This document shows positions 12,567 to 22,900 of a stretch of DNA of 64,000 nucleotides, piece after piece. Position 1 is the stretch's first letter. Every line of letters starts with the position of its first letter. Source of the stretch: Lineus longissimus. Its lineage: Eukaryota; Nemertea; Pilidiophora; Heteronemertea; Lineidae. The stretch lies in the NCBI RefSeq assembly GCF_910592395.1, contig NC_088316.1, positions 13,704,001 to 13,768,000 of the forward strand, written 5' to 3'. Below the pieces are notes generated by a model. It searched no databases. It had not been told where the DNA came from and saw only the letters and a program-made list of their open reading frames with translations. Both the position numbers and the translations under genes were made by a program.

Positions 12567-13562
12567 TTAACAGAATGTGCTTTTCAGCTGTTTAAGAAAA
12601 ATAGAGCGGAATTGTGAGCCGCTCAGGCAGTAGAGAATAAAGTTGATTGCATTATTAGCAAATGACAGAATCTCAACTACAGTTCCGTAGAGGAACAATA
12701 GGGCTTGTGCATGGCGCCGAGAGAACTGACTGAACTCTGGAATGGGCAAAAGATAATACAGATGATAGGGCAGGGTCAGGACAATAAAGACAATGCTGAC
12801 GACTAGAAGCATGACTGTTATGCTTGTGGTATCTGTGGCGGCCGCTCTAGTGCTCTCACTGAGCATGGTCTGCTTCTTTTTGCGGTGTAGCACCTTGCTG
12901 ATAATGAGGACATTACAAATAGTTATCACAATGAATGGCAAGGCTGAATAAACCACCATATCAATATAATACCACGGGCCTTCATAAAACTTAGCGTATG
13001 AACCATTCATGGCGCTACAGAACCCTGTTTCATCGAAATCGAAAAAAATTATGAAATGGCAATCAAGGAGGAAGAGTAATACCAAGCTACTGAGAAATAT
13101 TTGGTATGTGCGTCGTTTTGTACAAATGGTCCGCGCCTGAAGAGGCAGCCCGACACATATACAACGTTCTATTGTTAGCATCGTGATGCCCCATGATGAG
13201 AGCTGAAGGGAAAACGGGACAAGAAATGCATGGATTTTACACATGAACACAGACACCATCCGTATATCGATGGAAAAAGAACGAAAGAGCCACAAATAAA
13301 GCAAACCAGTGTACAGGACTAGAGTGTCGCTAAGTGATAATGTTACTAACAGAATACGCGTGGACGCATTTCCAATCTTTCCACTTGTGACCGTAAAGAT
13401 AGTCGCCACATTTAGAACAGTACCTGCAAATAAAATTACTGGTGCAATGTATCTTACAAGGATAAGAGCAAGACGGGCTTCCCATATGTCTTGTAGCGAC
13501 TGTAAAGAAAAGTATAGATCACTTAATTCTGTACTTCCTTTTTGGGTTGTTGAAAATGCCAT
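12567..13562 (-). CDS. Class A peptide-type GPCR, copy 4
   Basis: Intronless, 331 aa, start ATG at 13562. All core marks are present (D79, E-R-C, LTLPY, N-F-I-L-Y). Relative to copies 1-3 a single base is missing in the leader just upstream (about 13590). It breaks the short in-frame upstream extension but lies outside the ATG-started coding region. Copy 4 uniquely has an N-G-S sequon in extracellular loop 2 (CSAMNGSYAKF), a possible N-glycosylation site. Loop 3/TM7 is also distinct (LPIPEF, QALLFLYGTVVEIL). It also has KKQTMLSEST and ATDTTS in intracellular loop 3, against KKQILLSE..AAKDT in copies 2 and 3. Expected to be functional. Confidence 0.9.
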   Translation of the reverse strand: MAFSTTQKGSTELSDLYFSLQSLQDIWEARLALILVRYIAPVILFAGTVLNVATIFTVTSGKIGNASTRILLVTLSLSDTLVLYTGLLYLWLFRSFSIDIRMVSVFMCKIHAFLVPFSLQLSSWGITMLTIERCICVGLPLQARTICTKRRTYQIFLSSLVLLFLLDCHFIIFFDFDETGFCSAMNGSYAKFYEGPWYYIDMVVYSALPFIVITICNVLIISKVLHRKKKQTMLSESTRAAATDTTSITVMLLVVSIVFIVLTLPYHLYYLLPIPEFSQFSRRHAQALLFLYGTVVEILSFANNAINFILYCLSGSQFRSIFLKQLKSTFC

Positions 13563-15022
13563 GCTGGATTTATGTTGTGAAATCAACCTGGTCTGTCTTT
13601 CAAAATATCTGATGTTAGGAAGACAGTGACAATGGTCCTTCTGAACAGGTATCGCGATTAAGTGAAGATCTTTTGGTGTTTTGGTTTCAAAATGGCTTAA
13701 ATATTTGGAGAATCAATCTTCCATCTTGACATCTTGACATCTCCCAGATATTGTAGGGTCTTTTTTGTGGCAGGCATGTTGTATTCTCCAAGTCAAACGT
13801 CTTGTGGTTAATCAAGGACTGAATGTAATTGAGATAGAGAAATACATGTATGACATTGTAAATTACCTGTCACGAATTGATTTGCCTCCGTTTGTAGAAT
13901 TGTAAGTTGCCTGTCATGAAATGATTATGCTTTGAATTGATTTCATTTTCAGAGGAGGTCAGCAGGGAGATTCCATGATTTCGAGCACTGTTGGAAATCG
14001 CCCTGCCAGTACCACCAAAATAAAGGAACTGTCAGAGTTTTTTCAAGAGAAGATCTTTAGCTCCAAACCATGCATTTTGAAGTTTTAGGGAACAACAGGG
14101 TCTCAAACCAGCTGGTGCAATTGTGCAAGATTGAAGACACTCTTTATAAATCAAAAGTCAGAGCCGGGGAAATGAGGTACCTCATAAAAGGACCATTGAT
14201 TCCTGATAAATTTGGCTGAATCTCGAAGCAATACAAAACATAAGGTTGACTAAACAAGAATCGGCAAAATCACACAAGAGATGAGGCTGTGACAACGATG
14301 ATGATCAATGCTCATCCTGCATCCTGGTGAAATACAGGTGTATCTATTCTTAATCTTGACGGTGATTTTCCACTCGTCCTGATGACCTGAAACAGACCAT
14401 TCCCCTCAGTAATCAATGTCAATTCTCATCCGGGCTAACAGCTTTGAATCAACACGACATCCTTCCGATATTTTGTCCTTGTCGCAAAACCAGCTTTTGT
14501 CACACGAAATCAACATGGACATCCCATGTCAGTTGTTTGGTATAGTATCGCCAGAGAATTGCATTTTGATGAAATGATGACTGTGTAATAAAAATAATCT
14601 GCACTGTGTCCCCTGATGAAGCAACTGTCGGCTTACCATTTTGCCTCTGGCAATAATTGTTGACACCTCGAAGGATTCATAAAAAGATGGTAATGGTTTC
14701 AGCTTGTTTCAAATTACACTGATATGCTAGCTATTTCTTCGATTTACTGCTGTATGACAAAAAAGGACGCATAATAACTCTTGGTAACTTGTGGTACTGT
14801 CCGTGTATGCTGGACTTACCCTGTAGGCCTACAGTTGACGAAAGGCCAAGTGAGCCGCTGAACAGACTCCCACCTTTAAATTGGCATTCACTTCATATCA
14901 TAATGAGTTATATTTGCTTTAGGATTTCAAGTTCCAGCCAAAATGGTGGTGCCTATAGTCAAACCTTTGGTTTAGACAGAGCCCTCTTCAGATAAACTTT
15001 TTCAGTTGAGCTTGCCAAAAAA

Positions 15023-15274
15023 ATGAGAATGAAAACATTGGTAAGGCGAAAGTTCCCTCAAGCTAAGTCTGGTAAACTGATACGTTTTGCTCAGCTGCAA
15101 GCAGGCCTAGGCTTTGCGGTGCTCTTGCTGATTTTGAACCATTCTGCCCTAAGCTCAGTAACAGCTTCAGCAGATCTCTCTCAAGATATCACACTCTCCT
15201 CTTCCCCCTTGTTGAGCGCCACGGAAACGAGTGATTTATATTGCTTTGACCAGCGATTGTATTCAATGTTGTGA
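15023..15274 (+). other. Small ORF with signal-anchor-like hydrophobic core, doubtful gene
   Basis: 83 codons from a real ATG. A basic N-terminus (MRMKTLVRRKF) is followed at about residues 28-39 by a hydrophobic run (LGFAVLLLILN) and then a Ser/Thr-rich stretch, as in a signal peptide or type II membrane anchor. The homologous stretch in unit 1 (about 5750-5945) keeps the hydrophobic part but has a stop upstream of it and ends early at a TAA, so the frame is not conserved between units. It may be an exon remnant of a gene caught in the duplication, or chance. I do not recognise it. Confidence 0.2.
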
Positions 15275-15405
15275 AAAGATCTTCGGCCTGCTGGCAAACT
15301 GGTAATCACTGGGTTTGTTACTAATTGCAGGTTGCTGCAATCACCGATTCTCATCACTTGCAACTGGGATGACCGCAGCAAACAAGAGATCTTTGTTGCA
15401 TGTTA

Positions 15406-16588
15406 TCACGAACGCAGGTCACAGCTTTTTTGATTGCTGGTTTGCTGGGTGCTCTAGGCCTAATGCTACTGGTGCCACTTAGTTTCCCTGTTGGTCACGG
15501 CTAAAAAACCAAAACCACAACCAGTGATAAGGGTACTTAGCTGTTGGTGTGCAACATTACTTATCGCAACACTGATATGTCTGAACTGTGTTAAAGTCTT
15601 TGCAACTGACAGTTCTTTGTAACACAAGTTTGTTTGTGGTTAGCATGAGTATCCTCACTAAGCGGCTTGTCAGTGGTTAAAAAGAAACCTACAAATCCTC
15701 TAGATCTTTTATCATCTTCTTCATGGGTGAAAACAAATGTCTTAACGGAATCATGTTTGGCATAGGTTTTCAGTAAGCTGACTGTTTGACCTTTTAGTAT
15801 CCATCACATGGCGTGACCTTGAAAAATGGGGTAACTTTGCACATTTGGCTATGTTATGTTGTTTCTCATCGCAATAGTTATTATGTTAGCTTCATGGCCC
15901 ATGTGACAACACCACTTATTTGACTATCAAAATGAAGTCTTCTGAATGATTTTGCCATCTGCAACTACTGAAAGTGGGATATTTTTCAGAGAAAACCGAT
16001 AGATGACAATTGTTGGAGAAGGTGTTCACCTGGCCTTTCTTCTTTGCAGTCAACATCAGCATCAAAGTCTTCAAGGTCAGTGGATGTCACAAATCAGGCT
16101 GTAGCCTAAAGATTATCCTCCATTTCCCACAGTTTCATCTCGACGTCATGATTCTTCAGCCAAGGTCCTGATCCGCTGGGCTTCAGACAGAATGCACATG
16201 CCTATCTGTTTTAAAATCAGCAGCCTAAACTCCCTACTTCCCTTCATTCTTGAAAGAGGGAGAAAGACAGTGTAATGATTGAGATATCTCTGGAATGCAG
16301 TAATGAACTGTGGTTATTTCTCAAGATCTCCTGCAGATACTTTGCAAAGTTATACTGTCTCCCCTGTTCTTGTGAGGTGATGGGAGAACCTATGGAAGAG
16401 TGACGTAGGTCCGAAATACCTTGTGGCCTTTGTATAATGCACTATGCACCTCTGAAGCTTCCTTTTGAATTCAGTGGTTATGATCTGAGGTAAATGATCA
16501 GTCAAAAAGCATTCAAGGTCACATTTCATTGTTTAATTTGAGGTGTTTTAGATTTGAAATTGATTCGGTACCACTGTCAGTACTGATT
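15406..16588. other. Non-coding; nothing recognised
   Basis: Unique AT-rich sequence right of the GPCR array. I looked for the missing N-terminal CH-domain exons of the LMO7-like gene here and found none that I could support. Confidence 0.5.
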
Positions 16589-16697
16589 GTCTCACCAAAA
16601 CTGCTCGGAGCAGGGAGCTAAAATGTTGGCCAAAACCTCAGGGAGCCGAGGTTTTTTACAAAACATTTTAGCTTTACCCAAGCAGATTTGGTGAGAC
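16589..16697. repeat. 109-bp imperfect hairpin (palindromic element)
   Basis: The sequence opens with GTCTCACCAAAACTGCT and closes with its near-complement AGCAGATTTGGTGAGAC. A second paired block is GAGCTAAAATGTT with AACATTTTAGCTTT, and an inner stem pairs AAAACCTC with GAGGTTTT around a short AGGGAGCC loop. Almost the whole length can fold as one stem with small bulges. It may be a tiny foldback MITE or a hairpin RNA precursor; sequence alone does not decide. Confidence 0.65.
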
Positions 16698-17039
16698 ACC
16701 CAATACCTCCAGTTCGATATCAATTCCTTGAATAGTGGACTGTTTATATGTTCATACATCCATGAATTTATAATGGAATGTAACCTGTGTTGCTCAGTTT
16801 CTGAGAAAGGGTCTGGATGATTATGACAAGTCTGTGTCTTGAAATGATTTCCTTGATAATGCTCGCTAATAAAAGTCCATCTCATCAACCTAATTTATGA
16901 GCATCAGCTTCAATGCTAAGGATATTTGCCAACTTTGTTACATTCCGATCGGATAAATGTATGATAGCAAGGAGAATTCCTGAAATTCATATTCATCATA
17001 CCACTGATGATGAAACCTTTCTACACCTATTGCTGGTGT

Positions 17040-17121
17040 TACTGTTCTAGTTTTTGGACATGTCCATGCTGGTTTTAGGTTACTGTTCTAGTTTTCGGAC
17101 ATGTCCATGCTGGTTTTAGGT
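17040..17121. repeat. Two-copy 41-bp tandem duplication
   Basis: Copies at 17040-17080 and 17081-17121 are identical except for one base (TTTTTGG against TTTTCGG) and share GACATGTCCATGCTGG. It is a very recent local duplication with no coding content. Confidence 0.9.
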
Positions 17122-17162
17122 GTACTGCTGTATATTGCCACATCACAAATTATGTTATGCTG

Positions 17163-17322
17163 TACTGTGAAACCTCCCTTAGCAGAGACCTCTCTCTTAA
17201 GAATACCCTCCCTAGCTCTTTATTTTCTTTCCCTTGAAATTGACCCAATTAATCAGGAAACATCTCAATCAAGGACAGCATTTGTCAGTCCAAAGGCTGT
17301 CCATAATAGAGAGTTCCTACTG
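17163..17322 (+). mobile_element. Interspersed MITE-like repeat, copy a
   Basis: It starts TACTGTGAAACCTCCCTTAG and ends near TAGAGAGTTCCTACTG, giving short imperfect inverted ends. It shares GACAGCATTTGTCAGTCC and AAAGG.TGTCCATAAT with the copy at 27356-27498, and the AACCTCCCTTAG...CTCT opening with the copy at 25267-25428. A family with three copies in 10 kb points to an old non-autonomous DNA transposon. Confidence 0.65.
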
Positions 17323-18531
17323 AGGCATCTAAGCATAATTTGTCATGCATTTCTTTTGCCAGTTAGTTATTTCATTACTGCACCTTAAATATCGCGAGGT
17401 CCATCTCAGTAACGTCATGCATTATAGGCCTACTTTGTACGGAAAACAGAATACATACTTGTAGTCTGCAAGTCCTCCAACAAGCATAACTGGTTTCCAA
17501 TTCTGCAGACTCCAGTTACAGACATTTCATCGATAATCACCTCAAGATAATGTTACCCTACCTTTGGAGAGTCAAGGTGACTGGAATCCTATGTATTTCA
17601 TGATACAAACAGGTAGCAGAGATGCGTTTCTATTACATCTAAATTTAGCCACCTAAAGGCCTTTGTTATTTGTTTACATCCGGTGATTTTGTACAAAGTT
17701 GACAGCTGTCCAAGTTCCTTCTAACATTTGAAAGTCATTTTTAGCTCACCTGGTGAGATATAGCTGTCATGGAGTGAAGCGTCTGTCATGTCATTGTCAA
17801 AGATAAATATTGCTCTGTTTCGTCCATTAACAACCCACATTTCGTAACCATTTGGCCTATGAACCTGAAACTTATACTCTATGGAAGTTCTCCTCTCTGA
17901 ATAAATTTCAATCCAATCTGATTCTCAGTTTGGCCACCAGGGGGCTAAATGTGAAAGCACAAAAAACAGCTCGAACTCCTCAACCAATGGGTCGGATACT
18001 CACCAACTGTTTCATTTTAGAAACAACATTACATGATTCCCGGACCGATGGCCATCTTGTCTGTCGCTAACCAGGCCCTTGAAACTCCTGTAGTTGGGTG
18101 GCCATTCATACTTGCCAATGCCTTTGTCAAACCTGGGTTGCTTTGAGGAGTTTAAAGTGCCCCACAGGCCTAGCAACAAACAAGATTGTCACCCCCCAGT
18201 CTCGGAATCATGTATCCATCAAATGTATGGCAGATCAATTGGAGACAGACCATGCAGATTCAGTTCAAACACATTGTTTGAGGGTTTTCCTCTGAAAGAA
18301 TGTGAGGATAGGCAAGACCGGATTCCATCCTCATTGATGGATGCTTTATACCTGAAGGGCGACAGAAATGTTGTTAAAAGGTTTCTGTATTTTTCTAACA
18401 GGTGGTAGTCTAATATTGAAATAAGTGCACTGGACTCTGGTATGCAAAAGAAGGCTATCTTTATTTCTTTGTGGATTTATAATTTACAATGTCAACTGAA
18501 CTCTGATATTATAGAATCACTTGGCCATTAT
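17323..18531. other. Non-coding; nothing recognised
   Basis: A few open frames of about 65-105 codons occur (for example 18094-18408), but they overlap one another in different frames and show no domain or compositional signal. Confidence 0.45.
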
Positions 18532-18775
18532 GAAGCGTGGTGGCTCAGTGGAAGAGTATCTGACTTGTGATCGGAAGGTCATGGGTTCGAGTCTCACCAG
18601 TACGACTCAGTACATTCAACTGGCTTGAAATGGCCGAGTGTAGTGCAGTATGTGTGTTCCTTGGTTTCTACTGGAAGGTTTCTTGATCAGGCTGTTAATG
18701 TCGAGCGCTTTTAGGCAATATTGTTGTACAGCAAAAAGTGCTGTATGAGATAACTTACATTACACTTATATTATT
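18532..18775 (+). mobile_element. tRNA-derived SINE
   Basis: The head carries a polymerase III A box (TGGCTCAGTGG at 18541) and a B box (GGTTCGAGTC at 18583) at tRNA spacing. The expected acceptor-stem pairing fails, so it is not a working tRNA. A roughly 180-bp tRNA-unrelated body follows, with GGCAATATTGTTGTACAGC near its end, typical of invertebrate SINEs. It is degenerate, with no clear target duplication. Confidence 0.7.
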
Positions 18776-19886
18776 AGTTTTAAAATATGCAACTGCTGCA
18801 CTGCACACTTACACCAAAGAGTACACATCATGTGAAATCGAGTACATTGTGTGAAGATGTTCATGTTGTAATGCACTTACATTACTTGTGTGGCCAACCT
18901 CACAATTTCATATACCTTGGAATGTGTCTGTTTATAATAAAGGTGAAAAATGTACAGCAAATATTTAGCGATCACATAAACTGTTTATTTACATCAATTC
19001 ACACTTAGGTATTTTCAAAGAACATCTAAACTACCTGATATTATGTTGATTGAGATTTCATCAATGTTCATGTGGTTTATGGCTAAATGGATGAGTTAAA
19101 GAATAACCTGAAAAAGCACCCTTTTGTAAAAGATTCATTTTAAAGAGATGAAAAGTTTGTACAGAGCTGTTTTCTGTTATTATCATCATCATGGCACTAG
19201 TGAAGTCCAAAAGGACACGTCTGATGGTGCATTCACGAAAATCACAACGGTACCTTTATGCGGGGTGGTGAAAATTATAAAATAGAAAAAGGCTTGTGCA
19301 GAATTCACTTTGATGCTTGTAGATCTGTTTTAAAGTGGATCCCAGTCAAACATTTTTCCCTGAGGAGTCATCACATTATCTACTCCACTCATGTTTTACA
19401 CCATCATTCATCCTGAGGTATCAAGATAACTTCATTCAAGCCGCCCAACTTCATTCAAGCCTATCTTGGTTGCAGCCATGAAAAACATATGCAGGTCTTA
19501 AAAAATCTTTCAGCAATTTCTTTCTACAGCCCAGCAAGCAGTGGCTTCTTGAAAAGTATATGCAGCATCTAAAAAATTGGTTGGTAACCTGTCCATTGCA
19601 TTTAAGAAGGTTTGCATTCTAAGCTGTTTAAACTTTTTTCATCTCTGTTCCTTTCTGCTGTGACTTTCCTTCAGATGCCAGTACCATGCAATCTTTAAAC
19701 CATTTAACATCTTCGATAATTTTTCTTTTTGTGGCAAAGGTATCCATCATCAAAAAAGTGGTGCAGATTCACCAACTGTGTGGGCTAATACTTAAGAGCT
19801 TGAACAGTTTCTCTCTCAAGAACTAACATTTAGACTACTTTAAAAAAAAACAACCAATAACATCTTTTCCCTATTTCTCTTTGCAG
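18776..19886. other. Non-coding sequence before the first visible LMO7-like exon
   Basis: AT-rich intron-like sequence ending in a good acceptor (polypyrimidine tract, then TTTGCAG at 19880-19886). No exon for the start of the CH domain could be recognised. Confidence 0.5.
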
Positions 19887-19999
19887 GATGGTGTGTGCAC
19901 CTTTCTGGAAGTTTGTTCTAAACAATTTGGATTATTAGATTGGCAGCTGTTTCAGACCAGTGATCTAGACGACCTCAACAAGAGGAAAGATATTGACAA
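19887..19999 (+). CDS. LMO7-like exon 1 of those visible: mid CH domain
   Basis: 113 nt, acceptor TTTGCAG, donor GTAAGT at 20000. It encodes DGVCTFLEVCSKQFGLLDW and then QLFQTSDLDDLNKRKDID. This matches the LMO7/LIMCH1 CH-domain stretch in which 'FLxxCKxxGL..xQLFxPxDLQDLxNR' is conserved. The exon begins in phase 0 inside the domain, so at least one upstream exon must exist. Confidence 0.85.
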
Positions 20000-22900
20000 G
20001 TAAGTTTGAACCAGAGAACTAGATTTATCTGCCTCACAGAGATTCCTCAAGGCAGGAAATCGAAGGCATGGTATTTACCCAGGTAAACAATAAAATACAT
20101 ATCTTACACATTGTTGATGGCTTTTATTCCGTGTTAAGGATGTCGGGAACATTGTTAGATTAGTGTTGTGAAGGATTCTGTAACACTTATGTTTTTTTTC
20201 GGGACAAGTAGCTTGCTGTTTCAAATATTTGAGTAGTTGTCGACATTGGTTTGCCATTGTTGGTATGCGTATGGCAAGCCAAAGCGGAATTTATTCAAGA
20301 CTTTAGAATTACCATTCAAGAAGTTAAATATAAGTTCAAGAAGGAAATATATGTTCAAGACTAAAATATGTTCAACCTTGAATCAAATGTTTTCAACCTT
20401 GAATAAAATATGTTCAACCTTGAATAAAATATGTTCAACCTTGAATAAAATATGTCCAACCTTGAACAAAATATATTCAACCTTGAACAAAATATATTCA
20501 AGACTCACGTGACCATATTCAAGACGCACGTGACCACAAAATTGATGACGTAGTTGCTCATGTTTTGATGCTTTACGGACTTTCCCGAACCCGCGTCCAG
20601 ACTTTCCCGAACCCATGGTACTTGTGTTGCGTTTCGGAGCTCGAATTGTTCGCACGAGGTTTTGACACATGGTTGTACACGTACCTAGCCGCCTACACCT
20701 GACATGTACTGTAATCCTACACATCATGACATGGATGCCGAGTGAATGTCAGAGTCGATACATGTTTCACAGACATATCAGGCAAATTATAGGTTCAAAA
20801 TGCGCAATGCCTCTCACCTTTCATTCTTAAGGCCGACACCACTGTATCGGATTCTCGTTGTCTTTTGACATGTTTGAGTGTTTAGGCTATACAGGCAATC
20901 AATCATGTCGTGAAACAGAACGCATCAGAAGTACCACAGATTCTACGCTCTACGTCATCAATTTTGTGGTCACGTGCGTCTTGAATATGGTCACGTGAGT
21001 CTTGAATATGGTCACGTGAGTCTTGAATATGGTCACGTGAGTCTTGAATATATTTTGTTCAAGGTTGAATATATTTTGTTCAAGGTTGGACATATTTTAT
21101 TCAAGGTTGAACATATTTTATTCAAGGTTGAACATATTTTATTTAAGGTTGAAAACATTTGACTCAAGGTTGAACATATTTTAGTCTTGAACATATATTT
21201 CCTTCTTGAACTTATATTTAACTTCTTGAATGGTTATTCTAAAGTCTTGAATAAATTCCGCTTTGGCTTGCCATATATGCGGTAGAGGAATTTAACCAAG
21301 TACACTCACCTACCACTTGGGGACCATCTTGTGGTAAGTGACTGATTTACATCCCACCTTGATTATAAGTCCAATCCCCACCATTATAACAGGCATTTTC
21401 ATTGGCTGTATTGTTTCAGGTCTGAGATCGAATTGGAGACGGAAAAAAGGCTAAGGAATGTAAGTTATTATTTTACCGCACCACTTGACCTTGGGCTGCA
21501 CTTGCGATGAACGCCAAATCATTATCAACTGGGCTGCTGCCAATGAAATATATCCCATGATAACAATTGCAGCACATCCCTATCACAAGCTATCAAAAAT
21601 GGCAGTGGTTGATTGTCCCTCTAAGTTGATGCAGGGGTGTCATATCTTTTGTAACAAAATGGGGGGGGGGGAAGGAAACAGCTACTGATGTTTGCAGTTG
21701 GTAGAAGCGTTAGGTAATAAACTAATCTTAAAGTAAACTAATGGTTTTATCTAGTCAGTTTTTATTGCAGAGATTATGTAGGCCTATAATGCAGACCCTG
21801 ATACTATCAGAAATTCCTCCATAATCTTGGCATCTATCACTGATCAGTCCTGATGGTATGAAGAATCTTTGGTAATGATTTTGTTTAGTCTGTTGATCTA
21901 GTACAGCCTTCCTCTGATGGTCTGGCACCCATCTGTAAGGAATGTCCCATAAAAATAGCAGGTTCTTAGCCTTGTGGGTGCATGGGTGCGGGGAACCTTC
22001 CAGTGTATTCCGATATTGAAGCAGACAAGCTTCCTCAATGCAAAAGGATCTGACAAAGTAATGAAAGTTGGGGCTTATAACAAAGATTTTCTTCATTTGC
22101 TCATGATATCTTCATGTTAACTTTCATACCTATGGTTACCAACGATTGTAACCTGATTGTAGGAATGCTACTTTCTTATTTATGGAGTCCAGATTCCATA
22201 GGGTGAATGGAAATAGTTCAGTTATGATGATGGTCAGAAACACCTTCTTGTTTGTGAAGGTTACCAGGGATTATAACCTGATGGTCTTAATGGGTCGCAG
22301 ATTTCCATGAGGATGAATGAATGCAACTGAGTAATTATGATCAGTATGTATCTTGATAGCAGTGTCTGCTCAAAGAGGGCTGTTAAGAAGAGACTCTGTC
22401 ACATTTGGTCCCAAGACAATGTCACATATGGTCTCAAGGCCAGACAGGACATGGTTACACCCAGTCTTAGATGAAATGCATGTGATATCAGAGAAGACTT
22501 GTCCACATCTGATCCCAGATGAGACACTGTCACATCTGGTCCTAGGATGAGACAGTCTCACATTTGGTCCTTGATTAGACATTGTCACATCCAGTTGTAG
22601 ACGAAACACATCTGGTCTTAGGGGAGAATTGGTCACATCAGATCCCAGATGAGAGACATTGTCACATCCAGTCCTAGATGAGACACGGTCACATCTTGTC
22701 TTTGCTCACTGTCACATCCAGTTATAATCTGGTCCCAGATACGACAATGACACATCCAGTCCTAGATGAGTCACATCCAGACACTGTCACATCCAGTTCT
22801 AATCTGGTCCAAGATAAGACAATGCCGCATCCAGTCCTAGATGAGTCACATCCAGACATGTCACATTCAGTTCTAATCTGGTCCCAGATACGACAATGAC

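Larger units (their letters stand above)
1965..15405. repeat. Tandem array of four GPCR-bearing units
   Basis: Four homologous blocks follow one another in the same orientation. Unit 1 (about 1965-6140) has both ends: CCTGGATCAGCATAC at 1969 on the left, and sequence ending near GATCTTTGTTGCATG at 6133 on the right. Unit 2 has the left end (6142) and unit 4 the right end (about 15405). Between units 2/3 (junction about 9219) and 3/4 (about 12010), roughly 1.07 kb spanning the unit boundary is missing. Receptor spacing is therefore about 3.83 kb for the first pair and 2.73 kb for the next two. The pattern fits local duplication by unequal crossing-over. Confidence 0.9.

Noticed and set aside
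18532-18610. Possible functional tRNA (GTG anticodon-like loop)
   Set aside because: A and B boxes are present but the acceptor stem does not pair and a SINE body follows, so it is called a SINE head.
20383-21162. ORFs reading ILFKVEHILFKVE and HVSLEYGHVSLEY
   Set aside because: They are translations of the 21-bp tandem units in the foldback arms, mirrored on both strands.
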